Below are positions 28,261 through 43,323 of a stretch of DNA of 64,000 nucleotides, one piece after another. The position numbers and the translations under genes are program-made. This DNA is from Eleginops maclovinus (taxonomy: Eukaryota; Chordata; Actinopteri; Perciformes; Eleginopidae), in contig NC_086358.1 of assembly GCF_036324505.1 (NCBI RefSeq), positions 3,933,868 through 3,997,867 of the forward strand. The letters are read 5' to 3'. The notes beneath the pieces were generated by a model, which was not told the DNA's origin, made no database searches, and saw only the letters and a program-made list of their open reading frames with translations. Every line of letters begins with the position of its first letter. Position 1 is the stretch's first letter.

Positions 28261-28957
28261 TAGGAATAAGTAGCAGAACTTATTCAATCATGGAGTGGAT
28301 TGTGTTTTATTTATTTCATGATAAATGTGGGAGGAACTCAGTGTGATGATCTGCCACGCATTCACAATCATTTCCAACTATTCCCCGAGTAAAGACAACT
28401 GATCTTTTCTTATGACCCTTCCTCTCCAAAATATCTCTCATACTGTGTCTGACTAACACTTCTGACGCCTTGGGTTAGCTTTGGTTTGGCGTCAAGAGTA
28501 TTTTTTGTACTGAACAAGGACTGGATTTGGCTCTGGATCTCTTACAGGTGTGCCTTGACTTGTCTGAGGTACTTAAGGAGGGTCATATGGAGAGTTTCCA
28601 CTTCCCAATGTCAGCAATGGCTTTGATTTCTTACAACAGTGCTATAGTTTCTGTTAGGTAATAGGTGTCAGTGTCTCTCCTTCGACCCCTCACTCCCTGC
28701 CTCTGACGGTTTCATAGGCTTTGAGCCTCCCCTCGTAACACCCTGGTTGAATGAACACAATCCCATTATCGGTGACAGTCAATTAAACATCTAAATGCCA
28801 AATTGTGAATGCTTGATGCCGCGACACAGAGGGCAAATGAAGATCGCTGGCCAGAGACCGGGAGGGGAGGATGATGACGATACTGAATACAGTTAGAAAG
28901 TTGATGTTGTTTTTATAAAATGAAAAATATTCGATGTGTTTCTCTTGTTCGAACTAC

Positions 28958-29083
28958 AACTTGAGAAGAGACAGAAGGAGAAGTAAAAGAAGTAGAGGAA
29001 GAAGGAGGAGTAGAAGAAGGATAAGAAGAAGAAGACAGAGGAGGAGTAGAAGAAATACGAAGGACAAGAAGGAGGAGAAGAAC
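28958..29083. repeat. polypurine tract (AAG/GAG-rich)
   Basis: About 125 bp is almost pure A/G on the plus strand (AGAAGAAGAAGACAGAGGAG and similar). It lies 38 bp before a long (GT)n tract. Confidence 0.85.
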
Positions 29084-29119
29084 AATGCAAGAATGGGGAA
29101 ACAGTAAAAGGTCAAATCA

Positions 29120-29240
<121 letters not shown>

Positions 29241-30032
29241 ATTGAGAGGGAACTGTAGTGAACATTTCTGTCACATTGTATTGACACAGCAGGGAGTGAG
29301 AGAAAAAAGAGGAGAATGGAGTGAGAGGAGGAGTGTTTATTCTCCTTTCCTTCCCTCCTCTACTCAGTCTTTTCCCTCCCTTTTTGTCCTTTCAGCGGTA
29401 TGTGTGCCAGTGTGTGTGTGTGTGTGTGTGTGTGTTTGTCCACCAGTGTGTGTGTACGCACTCTCCGGCACACTTGAATCTTTTACTGATTACCTCAGAC
29501 ACATCACATCTTTCTGGAGGGCTTTTAACGGAGGGGGATTATCAGGCAGCCGGAGCCTTTTAACCCCCTCCCTGCTCCCAGCTGAGAAATGCTTCAATTA
29601 CATCTCCAAAAAATAAGGTGCAAGATGCAACATTTCTGCCAAATCTAGGAGAGAATACACACACAACTATCTCTGTTTTGGGTTGAATTAATTATGGGCT
29701 GTCCAATCTGCGTCAATGTTATTGAAGTGCATTGATTTACTTTATCTTAGCAGAAGGAAAACAGCTCATCATTTACACCCCTTCAACGAGGACATTCAGA
29801 GGACAGGAAATAGATTAGCTCTATGTATGCTATAAGTTTAAAGTCACTTTCATGTAAATCCTCCTCTTCTTTGACCAATTATTCATGAGCATTCAATCAC
29901 ACGGCTATAATTCAACGGTTTGATTCTGCAAACTGTCTTTTCATGGTGGGATTAGTAGAAAAACTAGGGATTTTTTTCAGGTCGGATGGTTTTCAAACGA
30001 TGTCCCGTGACACCTTTTCCCTATTTCTTAAT

Positions 30033-30480
30033 ACAGGGGTGTCCAAACTTTTTCCACCGAGGGCCACACATAAAAAAACATACGAAGTGCTGGGCCCCTC
30101 AGTAGAGGTGAGGTGTATTGTTCGTAAGTTAATTGATAAGTAATCAAAATCAATCAAATGCAGGTATCAGAAATCAAAGGTTCACATAGGGTTTCATTTA
30201 TTTTGTGACAAGTGTTCACTAGTAACAAATATGATGGCTATGAGGACAACATCAGGGTCATGGTTTTGCTTTATAGAGGTTTGTGTTGGTGGATAAATGA
30301 CTTTACACTAGCAATAGCATCAAAGCGTACTTAGCATTATGGCCTATTTCTAAATCTTATTAAACTATACTGGAGTATTGATGCATTAATGTGTCTATAA
30401 CAACGGGTTCAGGTGAAGCTCTTATTGACCTTTAAACTAAACAGGGCTGTCCAAACTGCGTCCTGTTGTCCATTTTTAAA
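30033..30480. repeat. transposon relic with CAGGGGTGTCCAAACTTTTT end
   Basis: CAGGGGTGTCCAAACTTTTT (30035-30054) resembles hAT-type terminal inverted repeats of fish elements. A diverged same-orientation copy (CAGGGCTGTCCAAACTGCGT) occurs at about 30442. No inverted partner or coding sequence was found. Confidence 0.5.
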
Positions 30481-32169
30481 ATCGGCCCTCAGCAAATCCA
30501 AAAAGTATAATGGCATAGAGCCCACACCCGACACTTGCTTGTCTTGTATTGTGCTTCTTTAATACTGTATATATGTACAAATATATCACACCGTAGTATT
30601 CATGCCCACACACAGTAAGCCTGAAATATACCCTCCATATTTCCCCTTATTATCATCAATCTGAGGCTTCTGGTTTAAGGGAAGAGCTGCCAACCAAATA
30701 AATGACACCGTACGGAGAGCTGTGTTTTTTCTGAAAGCATACTCAAACATACTCACCAACATTTGACTGATTTTGCTGACTTATAACTTAACTTATGGAG
30801 GTAATATACCTCGACTTTACTGAGGGTCCCCCTGATCTCAACTAAACTTAACACAAAAAGTAAGGACATTTGTGTTTGGTAGCTTATTAGTCTTGGCAAT
30901 AAAACTTCTAGCCTGTTTTCTTACCTTCCAAATGGTGAGGAACATGCATTTGTGGGAGGTCAATGTCTATTTGGATTTATTAGTTGATCTTGTATTAGCT
31001 TATAATCTAAATGGCTAAGAAGGTAAAGCTGTCGGATAAATGTAGTGGAGTAAAAACTAAAATACGGTCTCCCAGAATGTGTTAGAGTAGTATAAAGTAT
31101 AACACAATCAGGTATAGAACTCAGAACGTTTCCTAATTGTTGAGCAAATGCACTTCGCTAGACTCCCCCCTGGCTGTGAGTATGGTGAGGGTATGGTGTG
31201 ATATATATCCGTCCCTCAGAGATAAACACACTGTCTTACATGTGTGCCATCTCTGAGGTGGTCGGGTGTCTCCCCCGCCCCCCCTTCATGTTTTCCTCTG
31301 TTTTATGTGTGTGTCCTGCCTATCCTCTCCCATTCAATCCCCCGTTTACCATGACAATAGCCGCCTGCAGAGACCCTCTCCTCATGTAAAGCCCCGACCA
31401 CCGCCGGCTACTGGCAGGAAACCATTCACTGCCACCCCAGCCACCATAAAGAGCCTGGCACCCAACCCCCCCTCCCCACTTCCCCCCCCGGTAAACGAGC
31501 GACACCACCCTTGTTGTGTCTGCGTATCGGAGGCAGGACGGTGGAGCTGTCGGGGTTTATGTACTTGGTTTTGTCCAGGGTGCAAGAAGAGGAGGGGTCT
31601 GGTTTTTATGTACCCAATAGGATACCTGAATGGACAGGAAAACTGTTAAGGACAAATTGTTCGCCGTTTAACTTGAGAGGAAAGAATAAAAGGAAACGGG
31701 AGAGGACCAGATTGTTTCAAGACCAGACGTGGTAATAACAGTCTGAGTGCGGCGCATTAGCATGTCCTGTTGGTAATTGGTTTCCTCGTCCAGCACTACT
31801 GTTTATATCCTGGCTGTTGTGAATTATTTGGTCAAAATGATGACGATAAAAGAGAAAACATGTTGGTTTTATTCATTTTTCAACACGGACATCTCCCCTG
31901 GTATTCTGAATGATTCAATACATGTGAAGGCAGACACTAAAAATACTTTGCTATATCACCTTGAACGCCGTTATTCAGCTTGGGGACCGACTCTGTTCGC
32001 TGGTGCTTTGTAACATCAGTGGTTTTGAGCTCTCAGAAGGTAAATGAATAGGAATCTGAATCAGAATTCCTTTATTTGCCACACAGCATGGAGCTTTACA
32101 TTGATACAGCATAGGGAAATAGGGGAAATGAGTAGTCTATTGAATAAATAATAAGAAATAGTGAAACAT

Positions 32170-32398
32170 TAAAGGGGCCCTATTAGCCCTATTTCCTTTC
32201 CTGTAGTGTGTTATGTAGGTTTTTGTGCATGTAAATGGTCTGCAGAGGCTAAAATCCCAGAGTTTCTCTCCCACACACTTTCCCTAGCCTGCCTGAAGCG
32301 CCTCCAATCAGAGCAGACTGGGCTCTGGTGACATGTCCCGGGAGAGACACTACATACTGATATGAACCTGAAGATGAGCAGAATAGGGCCTCTTTAAA
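32170..32398 (+). mobile_element. MITE family M1, copy D (internally deleted, about 229 bp)
   Basis: Both ends are present (TTAAAGGGGCCCTATTAGCC and GAGCAGAATAGGGCCTCTTT), while the GC-box part of the core is lost. The good ends define the inverted repeat: TTAAAGRGGCCCTATT. Confidence 0.8.
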
Positions 32399-35300
32399 CA
32401 CAGTAAAGTCGGACAAGGACATATTTTGTCAACCATGGTCGGATATACGAAGCGAAGGCGTGCTGCACAGATCCTTTATGTGGTTTTGTGCCCATGATTG
32501 CTAAATTAGTGGAAAAAAAATGCAGTCACAAAACATCTCCTTGAGGAGGGCTGGAGGTCAGACGGGTTAGCAGCCTCTTTAGCAGAAACACACATGATTG
32601 GTCTCGTCTGAAGAGCTGCGTTCTCTCCAAAAATCAGCAATTTAGTTGTGAGGCATTCACGGAGGCCTCGTGTGATTGGAGGAAGAGGTTGTGTTTGTGT
32701 GTATGAATGTGTGTCGATGTGTGTGTGTGTGTGTGCATGCCTCAGACCTTGGGAGGGCTGGCTGCACAAGCCCAAACTTGCCCCGGCGATGCCACAAAGC
32801 CTGTCAGAAAATCAAAGATGACGGGGAGGCGAGAAGCAGAAGGAGGATATTCACCGGTGATTCTTATGGAGGTGGAAACACACACACACCTGTCACACAA
32901 AAGCTGATATATGATCCAGCCACGCTTATACTGGAATTTGTCTGTTACTAAATCTGCGACCCATTGAGAGAAACATGAGGAAACAAAAGACACTTATCTC
33001 GGGGAAGGGTCGGATCCAACCGTTATTGACGCAGGTGATGCGAGATAAAACAGTACAGGTTGTGAGTGTGTGTGTGCGTGTGTGTGTGTGTTCCCTTGAC
33101 CTCACACAGGCAGAACTCCTATAAAGAAACATGATTAAACAACACATTGAAGGGGAGTTTGCAGATGTCGCCTGATAAGCAATGAGAGGAAAGAGTGTGC
33201 TGTTGATTTAACCCTAATCCCTTTAAACGTATTGACAGAAGCTGTAGCAGACACGGAGATCTGTTGGCAGGTGAGAGGTCGCTTGTTGAATTTTCCACTG
33301 GTTTCACACAGTAAATACAAGTTTTCCTCTTGAGTTACAGACTCCAGACTGATTCCCGACTTATCAGAGGATGATTAGATGATTGAAGTTCAAGGAGAAA
33401 TTCAAACTCTGAGTGAAATGTCTCGAAACAGGAGACCCATCGTTACTGCGGCCAATCAACACCAGAGTATTCACGCAAGTCTCAGTAAATGGAAAGCCAC
33501 CTGGGCGAGATTGCCTTTTATGTGGCGCTTTGAAGATTATAGTTTGATGACAGTGTTTAAAATGGGCTCATCTTATGGTGCACACCGCCAAAAATATTCA
33601 TGAGACATTGATTTGGTCGTCAGACGGTGTCTTGAACAGTTGATTTGTTGCCATGTAGGAATATTGAGGGAAAGGATTGATGTTTAAGATCTGAAATGGA
33701 GCTTGATTTGCATTGTGATCCACACAGAAAATGAATGCTCTCTCTTTGCATAAATGTGTTAAATATTAATAGAACCAAACATACGGAATCAGAATCGTCT
33801 CGCTGCAAAACACGCTGATGATTGACCAGCAGAAATGGCCCATGCTCGGGGGAGTGGAATGCCGTGTCCTGCTGAGAGACGTGAAGCTCTGCTGAGCCTG
33901 GAGTTAATATATTGCAGTACAGGGAGTAAGGGTGTGTGTGCATGTGTATCTCTACATTTTAACGTGTGCAGGATTGCAAGGTACGTTATATTGCATTATT
34001 TGAGACTTTCCAAAAACCAAACAAGCCACGTCATGCAGCAACAGGTCAGGTGTGAGGAAGTAAACAAATACGGCAGGATTCAAACCTTCACTACCACTAC
34101 TTCCATCACCTTTGGTATGATTTACAACAACACAGCATGTATTTATCTCCATTTCTGACAATAAATCACAGGTTGTATTTCAGCAAGTGCTACTAAAGCT
34201 CCCTCCAGTGACATATGATCATATCATTGGTTCATTTAAGATGAAAGTAACATTTGATTGATACAGTTTGAGGCGATGGAGCTAGATAATCTTAAGGGAA
34301 GGCTAGCCAATGACATTTTGCGTGCCATTTAACGCCGTGTTCTGGTTCCCAACTCGTCACATATGGACTAACAGTGGACGTTTCAAACATGTGGTTCATA
34401 GTGGAATCAAACAAATTGAAAATACTTGGTTATGTTTAGGAGAAGACAATTAAAGAATGTGTATCCTTTGGTGAAGAAAGTTACCAAAGTAAGGACAATT
34501 CAAGTCAACGTAAATAAGTGAATGGTTGACTTTTGGTTTCATGCAGGACATTAACAGTGATCTCTGTACGAGAGTCGTCCCCAACTCCTCCATTGTCGAC
34601 TCATACTATCTAAATACTCTTGATCTGCAAAATGATTTGTAAATAAAGCTATCAAATAACTTTTTCAAGTCAAATGTGGAATATTTGCTTTCAAAATGTA
34701 GTGGAGTTGCAGTATAAAGTATAAAATGGAACTAGTCAGTGAAGCACGAGTACCTAAAAACATCATTCAAGTTGATTAAATGTACGGAGTTAATTTGCAC
34801 CAGTGAAATTAACCATATGGCACTCGCATCTGGAGCGGGTTTGAACCAAAACAACCCAAAAATTCAGAGTGAAAATGCTCCACTCGCATAACCATCAACT
34901 ACACAGCAGGCTTTCTGTGATTTCTCCTTCACTGTGTCCTTGTCCTCCACCTGTGCTGAGTCACGATGGCCCATCACACCCTCTCACCTGGAAACAGCCG
35001 CTCCTCTGTCCAGGCAGGCCCGGACTCGCCTCCGACAATCATTTAGTCCTGCTAGTCGCAATGCTGCCCTCCCCACAGTCTCCCCGCGGCACTGACCCAT
35101 CGCTAACTCATTGAGAAAAGAACGAAACGAAGACGAGGAACCGGACCGTTTCGTTGGGAACAATAAGAGTGCGATGTGGGAGAGCCACATTCCTCTGATT
35201 ACTAATGACCGGGGACAATACTGGACATGAGACGGGGCTCATTCACTGTCCTTATACACTTTAACTGTAAGAGGGAGCCTCTTATGTTGAGATAAAGGAG

Positions 35301-36063
35301 GTTATCAACACAAAATGATGCTTCTTTTAAGTCATTTTGAATCTCCAACTACAACACATCTAAAAATAGTCTACATGAAATCCAGTGAAGGGCCCCTTTG
35401 GACATTTAGAAATACAACTCACATACACACCGGAAAGAGTCTCACACAAACAAATGAAACCCAACACGCTCATACACTTGTAATATGTTGAAATGTTCTC
35501 AGAAAAAGATGAGACACGCTCTCATAAACACATGTGGAATATGAAACACACACACACCAAACCAAACTTTCTCATAAACACATCTGGAATGTGAAATATT
35601 CTCACATCAAAACGTTAACCATGCTGTGGTGAAACACTCACACACACATGAAACCAAACACTCATACACACGTGAACGGCTCTTATATACACATGGGAAA
35701 TGTTGGTGAATAAAAATGTGAAATGCTCTCATTTAATTACCGGACATTTGAAAGGTGTGAAACTCACCTTTTCTATCATCTTATCTTTGTTTTGTGGTCA
35801 TTTACTTTTGACATTCTCTTTCCCTCTCCAAAGTGTGCCGTGTGAATATCAGATAGCAATTCAAAGAAAACGAATCGGGTGAGATGTTACCCACACAGAG
35901 GGGGAGGAGGGGAAGGTGGGGGTGGGGGGTGGGGGGGTCGTGTCCGTGGAGTGAGAGAGAGAAAGAGAGAATTACCAACCATCAGAGAGATCCTGAGAGG
36001 GCATTCAGGGAAGGAGTATTGTTAGAGTGAGCACTAATGAGGTGTGTGTGCGTGTACAGTAGG

Positions 36064-36070
<7 letters not shown>

Positions 36071-36124
<54 letters not shown>
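36071..36124. repeat. (GT)n microsatellite
   Basis: 27 units. Confidence 0.97.
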
Positions 36125-36125
<1 letters not shown>

Positions 36126-36237
36126 TGTGTAATTAGTGACTGGGAGCCAATGAGTGGAGGATAAGAGCGGGTTTTCAGGACGGCTGGAGGACACATGGCA
36201 AGGAAGAGAAGGATTGTCCTCTGGAGATGACAGGGAA

Positions 36238-36239
<2 letters not shown>

Positions 36240-36315
<76 letters not shown>
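36240..36315. repeat. (GT)n microsatellite
   Basis: About 38 units, same orientation as the tract 115 bp upstream. Confidence 0.97.
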
Positions 36316-36317
<2 letters not shown>

Positions 36318-37344
36318 GCAAGGGGGGGCACTCAGGATGTAAATTAAAGTAAGAAATCTCCCCTGGCTTTGTCCTCCTTGTTGATGCAAATCTCCAAAGA
36401 CTTCAGTGCAACCTGATGTTTGCGTTGCTTATGACAAACTACTTCATGTCAGCGAAAGCTCACACACTCAGGTAAAGCTTCTTCAAGATGCTAACTCCAC
36501 TGTGTTTGATAGTACTTGTGTGAGTCAGAGATGCTATATCATTTCTCTGACAGTACCTAATTGGATGTCCATTGATTAACTGAACTTCAAAATAGTTTGG
36601 GGGTCAAAAAAAAGAGATAGATTGTTAAAGCAACACCTGGAAATCTTTACGGACGGTTTAAAAGTTAGACATTTTCAAGAAAGCACCCACTATAATCTGC
36701 ATTCAAAGACAGTCATTTAGGTCATTTATCGTTGGTATGGACTAAAATGTAAACGAAGATACTCCAAACAAAGCAGAGAAGTTTATATTTGCAGTTTAGT
36801 TTCATGTTCAGACTATTTATTTATACCTGTATGTATATTTGGTTTGCAGGTTTCCATTGTGACAAATCTTCAAAAAGTACCCCGTGCTTCCTCCCTTTAA
36901 AACCACTTGAACAAACATGACCGTTGAAAACAGAAATAGATAAATAGCGGTTGCTTCAACAGCATCTGTGTAATTTGTTAGGAAGATTTGTGGAAAAACT
37001 ACAGGCTGTATTTATGGGTTATTAGAAGCCAATACCTGTTGAAGCATACATGAATTTCACGATGAATACAGACTTTATTCTTCACTTATCTAATCGGCCT
37101 TGGCAGCGGAGGTCTGTGCTCTCTGTTTACCTTCTAGTTAAGATGTTTTCAAAGAGTGTTTTTCTCTTTGACAAGAACAAAGTGCTTCAAAGAAGAAGAG
37201 TGACTGTTTCGTTTGGATAAAGCTTCTCTCGTTCCCTCAACTCTGATAAAGTGCAGCACAGAATCTTCTCTGAGCTTTCTACAAAATATGAGAACTATTC
37301 AGAGTTTCGTGGAGAGTGAAGAAAGTGGCAACTTCCTAAAAGAA

Positions 37345-37660
37345 GTAAGCTCAGTCTGCTCTGATTGGTTAGCTGGAGGGCTCGGTTTCGATTAGTCAAC
37401 AGCTTAGAGATGTCCCGCCCCTTAACCTATCACGTACGATGTGTTGGAGCGCTAGCCAATAGAAGCGTGAGTGTTACATAGGGATGTCATTCTGTTTTGG
37501 AAGTAAACAAAGGAGTCCAATGGAGGTATTTCAGGCTGGGGGGAGTGGGAGAGAGGGAGGGATTTTAGCCTCTGCAGACCGTTTACATGCACAGAAACCT
37601 ATATAAACACTCTACAGGAAAGGGAAAACCCCCAATAGTTTATTAGGGCCTCTTCAAAGG
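37345..37660 (-). mobile_element. MITE family M1, copy E
   Basis: A reverse-oriented copy with CTCTGATTGGTTAGCTGG, GATGTCCCGCCCCTTAAC, GGAGCGCTAGCCAATAGAAG and the left end TATTAGGGCCTCTTCAAA. The other end is truncated near 37345. Confidence 0.8.
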
Positions 37661-37942
37661 ACTGAACTAGAAAATGAATAGGTCCAATAAAAATATGACA
37701 TACAGATTGATGGGCTGAGTAAAGCTAAAATAAAGTACTTCAATAATTTACTTAAAGACTCTATCCTAATGTTTTTGCAGCCAGATAAGCCAATACTAAA
37801 AGCCACGTTCACCCTGTTTTTATTTACATTATACATATTTTATTTGGACTACTGTATAAAACCAGAATCGGAAATAAGAATCTGCTAAATATATTTTCAA
37901 ACTAAGATATTGTGGAGTATGAGCAGAAGGGTTCACTTTTAA

Positions 37943-38137
<195 letters not shown>

Positions 38138-38447
38138 AGGTGGTGTATAGGACCATGTGGGCCTATAACATTACTCTCCATCAGCTCTGCCATAGGTGGA
38201 TCAGACAGGTGCTTGCTAGGCCTCCCCCCTCACCCTCACCCTCCCTCTTACACACACACTCACACCCCTCCCCCCTTTTGGTCCTTCACCTGATGTTCTG
38301 GGTGCTGAGTCTGAGGACTGTGTGTTTGTGTGTTAGTCTTACAGGCACAATGAAGAGAGAGGGTCTGTCAGTGGCCACCTGTTGTCCAGCTGTCAGGGTC
38401 CCGTTTCAGGGTCGCCTTTCCATGCAGAGACAACAGCAGCTACATCC

Positions 38448-38515
38448 ATCCACCTATCCACCTATCCACCTATCCACCTATCCATCTCTCCATCTATCTA
38501 TCGATCTGTCTATCA
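38448..38515. repeat. (CCACCTAT)n and (CTAT)n short tandem repeats
   Basis: ATCCACCTATCCACCTATCC is repeated, then CATCTATCTATCGATCTGTC. Confidence 0.85.
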
Positions 38516-40744
38516 AAAATATTAGATATTTGTTCCTTATTCTTTGAACTCAAACCCCCACAAACGCCATCAAGTGTTGCTAGCGTTCCATTGGAAAATG
38601 TAAGGTTTGCACCGTCTCGCAACAAGGATATGTCGTTGTCTAAAATGTATTCAAAAAACGTAGACTCAAAGCTATCTATATTTATTTATATATAAATAGT
38701 TTTATCTAATTATTTTACTTTTATTATGTCTTTTATTTTATTTTAAGAAATGTACAGGCCACACATAACCAAATGAGATAGCTCAAACTAAAATACATTT
38801 AATAAATAATAATCCACCAAACACGAATAAGAGAAAAGACATACTAATAGACACTGATTAACGAGACACATTTCAGAGATGACGGATGCATCAAAGTACA
38901 ATATTTGTCAAAAACAACATTTCTAATTATCTCAATCTTTAAAAAGTTCTTATTAGTCTTTTGTCAACTCTGTTTTCACTTATAGCTGTTGCTGTTTTGA
39001 CACGACTACACGAGAGGCGGCAAAAAAGGAAAACAGCGAAAGAGGAAAATGTGTTTTGAAATTGCGTGCCATTTATTTGCACTTATCCCTTTGGTCTACA
39101 TAAATCTTAAGTATATACCGACCATCAATCTGTGAAACCCGAGTTAATTTCCTCCTAAAAACATGCTTCTATTAAAAGATGTGCTGATGATGAGGAGAAA
39201 GTGGAGGGGGGGGGGGGGGTTCTGTTGGGTATCTAAGTGTGTCTCGTTTGATGCTGATCAATAGCTCGTAGATACCATCCTCTTCATGTCACATTACCAT
39301 CTCTATAGGAGCCGTGATGAGCGGTCGGGGGTTGTGGAGAGTAGTTGAAAAATCCAAATGATGAATGAGTGATGGAAATTGGGAGGCATGACATGGACAG
39401 GAGGAGGAGGAGGACGTGACAGGATGGAGTTAGATTGGAGAGGAGACAAGTGTGTGTGGGGGGGAGGATAGGTGGAAGGTGGGAGGAGAGATAATTTCCT
39501 ATGAGGAGTCTGCAGGGGGTGGGGGAGGCAGCGAGTTGGGGGAAGGGTCTCTATAATGGCTCTAGGTGAGGCCTCTTTTTACACCAAGCACCCTATGACA
39601 GAATAAGAAGTGGTGAGACGATTTTTTCAGAATGTGCATGCTGGCCGGGTCATTAATTTGTCACCATTAGCTGCTCCACCAGGCTTTACTGTGACAAAGA
39701 TGGAAGGGGGAGAGAAGATATTAGATCACATAGTGATATATGGGTTATCCATGACTTATACAGTAGATTTTGCTCTATTCTACTTGTTTTGAGTCCCTTT
39801 TTCAAAATGCTCGATACAAAAACTGCAAATTTTGACATTTTTACGCTCAAATCAGGTTGCAAACTTGGGGCATAGACAAAAGCGGAATGCAAGAAAGTGT
39901 ATAAGAAACAGATTAAGGTAATATATGCTGGTGTTTGTTTGTTTATTACAAAATGTTTCTGTTAAACTTTGAATAAATAGGTCAATCTGGGCTTTAACAA
40001 AGAAAAGTAGCCTGATACTGTACATCAAATATGAAGCAACAGCCAGTATGCTAGCTAGCCAGTTAGCCTAGTTAGTGTACAGCTTCAATAATAAAAAAGG
40101 AAACAGCTGGCTTTGTACAGTATGTCTACCTATCTATAAAATAACTTATTAACATGTTTTCTCATGTGTGTTTAATTTGTACACCAGCAGAAACATAAAA
40201 GCACAAAGTCTTTGTAGCCTACTCTACGCTAAAGGAGTCAAGCAGGCTAGCATGTTAGCTTATTTTAGTATAATTATAAAGATTATAAATGGAAAGAAAA
40301 CAGCCGGCTTTGTCCACTATTTACAAAATCATCCTAGCTTCTAACATCTATTAACATGTTTTGTTTGTAACATGTGTGTTTATTTGGTAAATAAACAGAA
40401 ATGTAAACAAAACGTATTTGTGCTAAGCTAATGTCTGCTAGTGCCAGCTAAATTCATACACTACAGACAAAAGAGCTGTGCGAATCCTCTCAGAAATAAA
40501 GTGTGTTTTACAAAATGTCAAAGTACCTCTTGAAAAAGGCCACTTGTTCTTCTTTTTGATTTGTAAAATGTCAACAGTATACAGTCTTTAGGATACACAC
40601 GAATTATAAGACTTCATAAAAAAAGGTCACCACAAAAGTTTCACAGAAACCCCCTCTGCCCTCAAATAACCAGATGACCGAAATGTCAAATGGTTTGACA
40701 ATCAATAACTCTGGCTAGCCATGGAAAAGGTCTCCTTCACCCTC

Positions 40745-40755
40745 TGTGTGTGTGT

Positions 40756-40813
<58 letters not shown>
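40745..40813. repeat. (TG)n microsatellite
   Basis: About 34 units with one A interruption. Confidence 0.97.
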
Positions 40814-40816
<3 letters not shown>

Positions 40817-42388
40817 AAGAAAAAGACACACTGAACGTAGAAATGTTAGTTTTTTTCACTAACTGTTTGTATTTTAACATTTCTGGAGAGTGACCTCAAT
40901 ACCCTTTCTATTACATTGTAAATGAACCATATTAGGTGCACGTTCTGTTGTGTTTTGTATGCAGATCAGTGCCTTCTGTGTTTTTGCTCTCAGAGCTCCT
41001 CTCCAACATGAGTACACACTTATTTAGACCCAATTACAGACAAGCCTTAATGAATGCTAGAGCCACCGACAGAGAAACAAGGGGAGAGAACCAGCAGTGG
41101 CAAATCGCACAGGGAGCACCAACAAGAGTTCTGCACGATAATAAACCTACAGCTTGAATTAATGACATCCAAATCCCAAAGAACAACAAAGCAATTCAAG
41201 ATTAGTACCCTAAACAGAAGTCATGACGTACCCTGGTATCGGGTTCAATCTGTGGGTGATTGGTGATGGGATGCCATCTAGTGGGCAACCGCTGAAAACT
41301 GTAGTGTACTTAGAGGTGCACCCATTGCCATCTCATACATGATCTTCCCTCTGTTTCTTAGATAACAATAATAAATAAATAAAACGTCCAAAACGAAACA
41401 GCTGCATCCTGCATGGAACAGCCCGGCTATTTTAGACGTAGTGAAAGTAAAAAGGAGCAAAGCCAATGTTGCTTTCCTAAAAAGAACACACTTGCACAAC
41501 ACGTTTCAGTCTTCAATCATTATCAAGCCATTTTAAACAAGCAGTGTAACTATTAGGACTCACCAGTTTATGTCGTCGCCTTAGTTTTGTTGAAGCTGTC
41601 AGTCCACGTGCACAGGTGTGTTTTTCATTACGCTCACTTATCCACCCTGATAAAACTACGGAGCCCGGGCGGGGACATTTTCGTTCTTTTCAATAGGTTT
41701 ATTGACGGTGTTGTTACCAGAAATGATTGCCTCCTGCTGGACTGGACGAGAGGGGGCGTCACCATGGCCATGCATACATAAAAACGTCAAAGTGAACTGT
41801 GGCTACAGCCAGCTAATATTTATATTTGGACTATTATCAAATTTGACATATAAACGAGACCCCATTGGGAATTTCAGAGAATGTCGTCTGATCTTTTGAA
41901 TGACATTTCAAATATGAGTGAATGTATTTCTAATGTAATGTGAGCTGGCATAGCTTGTACCGTAAAGCACAATGGAAGCACTTTACCTGGACTAGCTTCA
42001 GACCACTGGCTTCTACTTTAAACACTGTAAGGGTTAGCGTAATTAGCCTAAACCCCGTTTGAATTGTACCATTTGCTTTCTGCATCTTAACTATAATCAC
42101 CATTAGTCTGTATAATTTGGCCTTATCTTCCCCCCACATCGCTGCTCCTGGTTGATCAGGTCTGTTTTCTCACTGGTCTGCACAGTAACTGAGCTTATTC
42201 CTATCTCTTAGTACGTATACATAATATATATTCAAATATCAGGCTTTATTTAGGCTTCATACATATTTCATGGAGCCTTTGTTTTTGTTTTTTGGAGTGG
42301 AGACATGTTTTGACTTGAGGCAAATATGATTAGAACCAGTCTAAGAATCAGTTAAATATGCAGACCCGAGGAATAGATGGTGGCATAG

Positions 42389-42396
42389 AGTGTGAC
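42389..42396. repeat. 8-bp target-site duplication, left copy
   Basis: AGTGTGAC immediately precedes the element end CAGGGTTGGG and recurs exactly at 46163-46170. An 8-bp duplication is the signature of hAT transposition. Confidence 0.95.
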
Positions 42397-42619
42397 CAGG
42401 GTTGGGTCAGATTACTTTAAAATGTAATCGATTACTGATTTCAAATTACATGGTAATTTTTGTAATCAGTTACGTAATCAGTTGGATTACCAAAAACATG
42501 TAACGTAATCTGATTACTTTTAGATTACTTCCACAAGTATGCACCTTTAAAAGACACCGCCACAGAATTGACCAAAGAATTTTCATTTTATTTTTCACTT
42601 GATAATTTCATTACATCTA

Positions 42620-43049
42620 TTTTGCTCTTAGTAAAGCTGTCAGTTTGTTAATTAACTACACATTTTATTAACTAAACATATCTTAAAACAGTCAACACAT
42701 GTTCAACCCATCTGCAAATGAGGGTCAGCAATGAACTGAAGAACTCCCCTTCCCACCCCCTCCCTTCCCACCCCCTCTAGAAACTTTCTGACCTCGTCAG
42801 CAACACCACTTCTGACACTGGGATGTTCTGGTCCATAACTGAAGAAATCCTCATCTGACTGCGCAGAATTCCCACTTTCGTTCGCCTCAGGAATTTCATT
42901 TGGATCTAGGCGGCTTGCTTCTGATACCAACAGCTGGCGCACATCCTCTCTCTCAGGTTCTGCCAGCCACCACAAACGGAACTGTGGCATTGTTGCTGTT
43001 GCAATTTTTGCATCCTGACTGGTGAATGTCTGTGCAAAGCGTTTGTTTT
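42620..43049 (-). repeat. internal duplication within the hAT element
   Basis: The block carries a second copy of the 3' non-coding end (TTTGCTCTTAGTAAAGCTGT at 42621 and 43051) and of about 90 transposase codons (42776-43046, near-identical to 43547-43817). The duplicated coding piece is cut off from the main ORF and is not expected to be translated. Confidence 0.9.
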
Positions 43050-43323
43050 TTTTGCTCTTAGTAAAGCTGTCAGTTTGTTAATTAACTACACATTTTATTA
43101 ACTAAACATATCTTAAAACAGTCAACACATTTTCAACACATCTGCATATGAATCTTTTTTTTATGAGGGTCAGCACTGAACTGAAGAACTCCCCTTCCCA
43201 CCTCCTCCCTGCCCCAATCCCCCCTTCCCCAGCCCTCTTCATCCTCCCCCAACCCAAGCCCTCCCATCCCTTACCTCTCACACACAGAATAGATGGAAGA
43301 GAGAGAAAAAAAACATCTGCTCA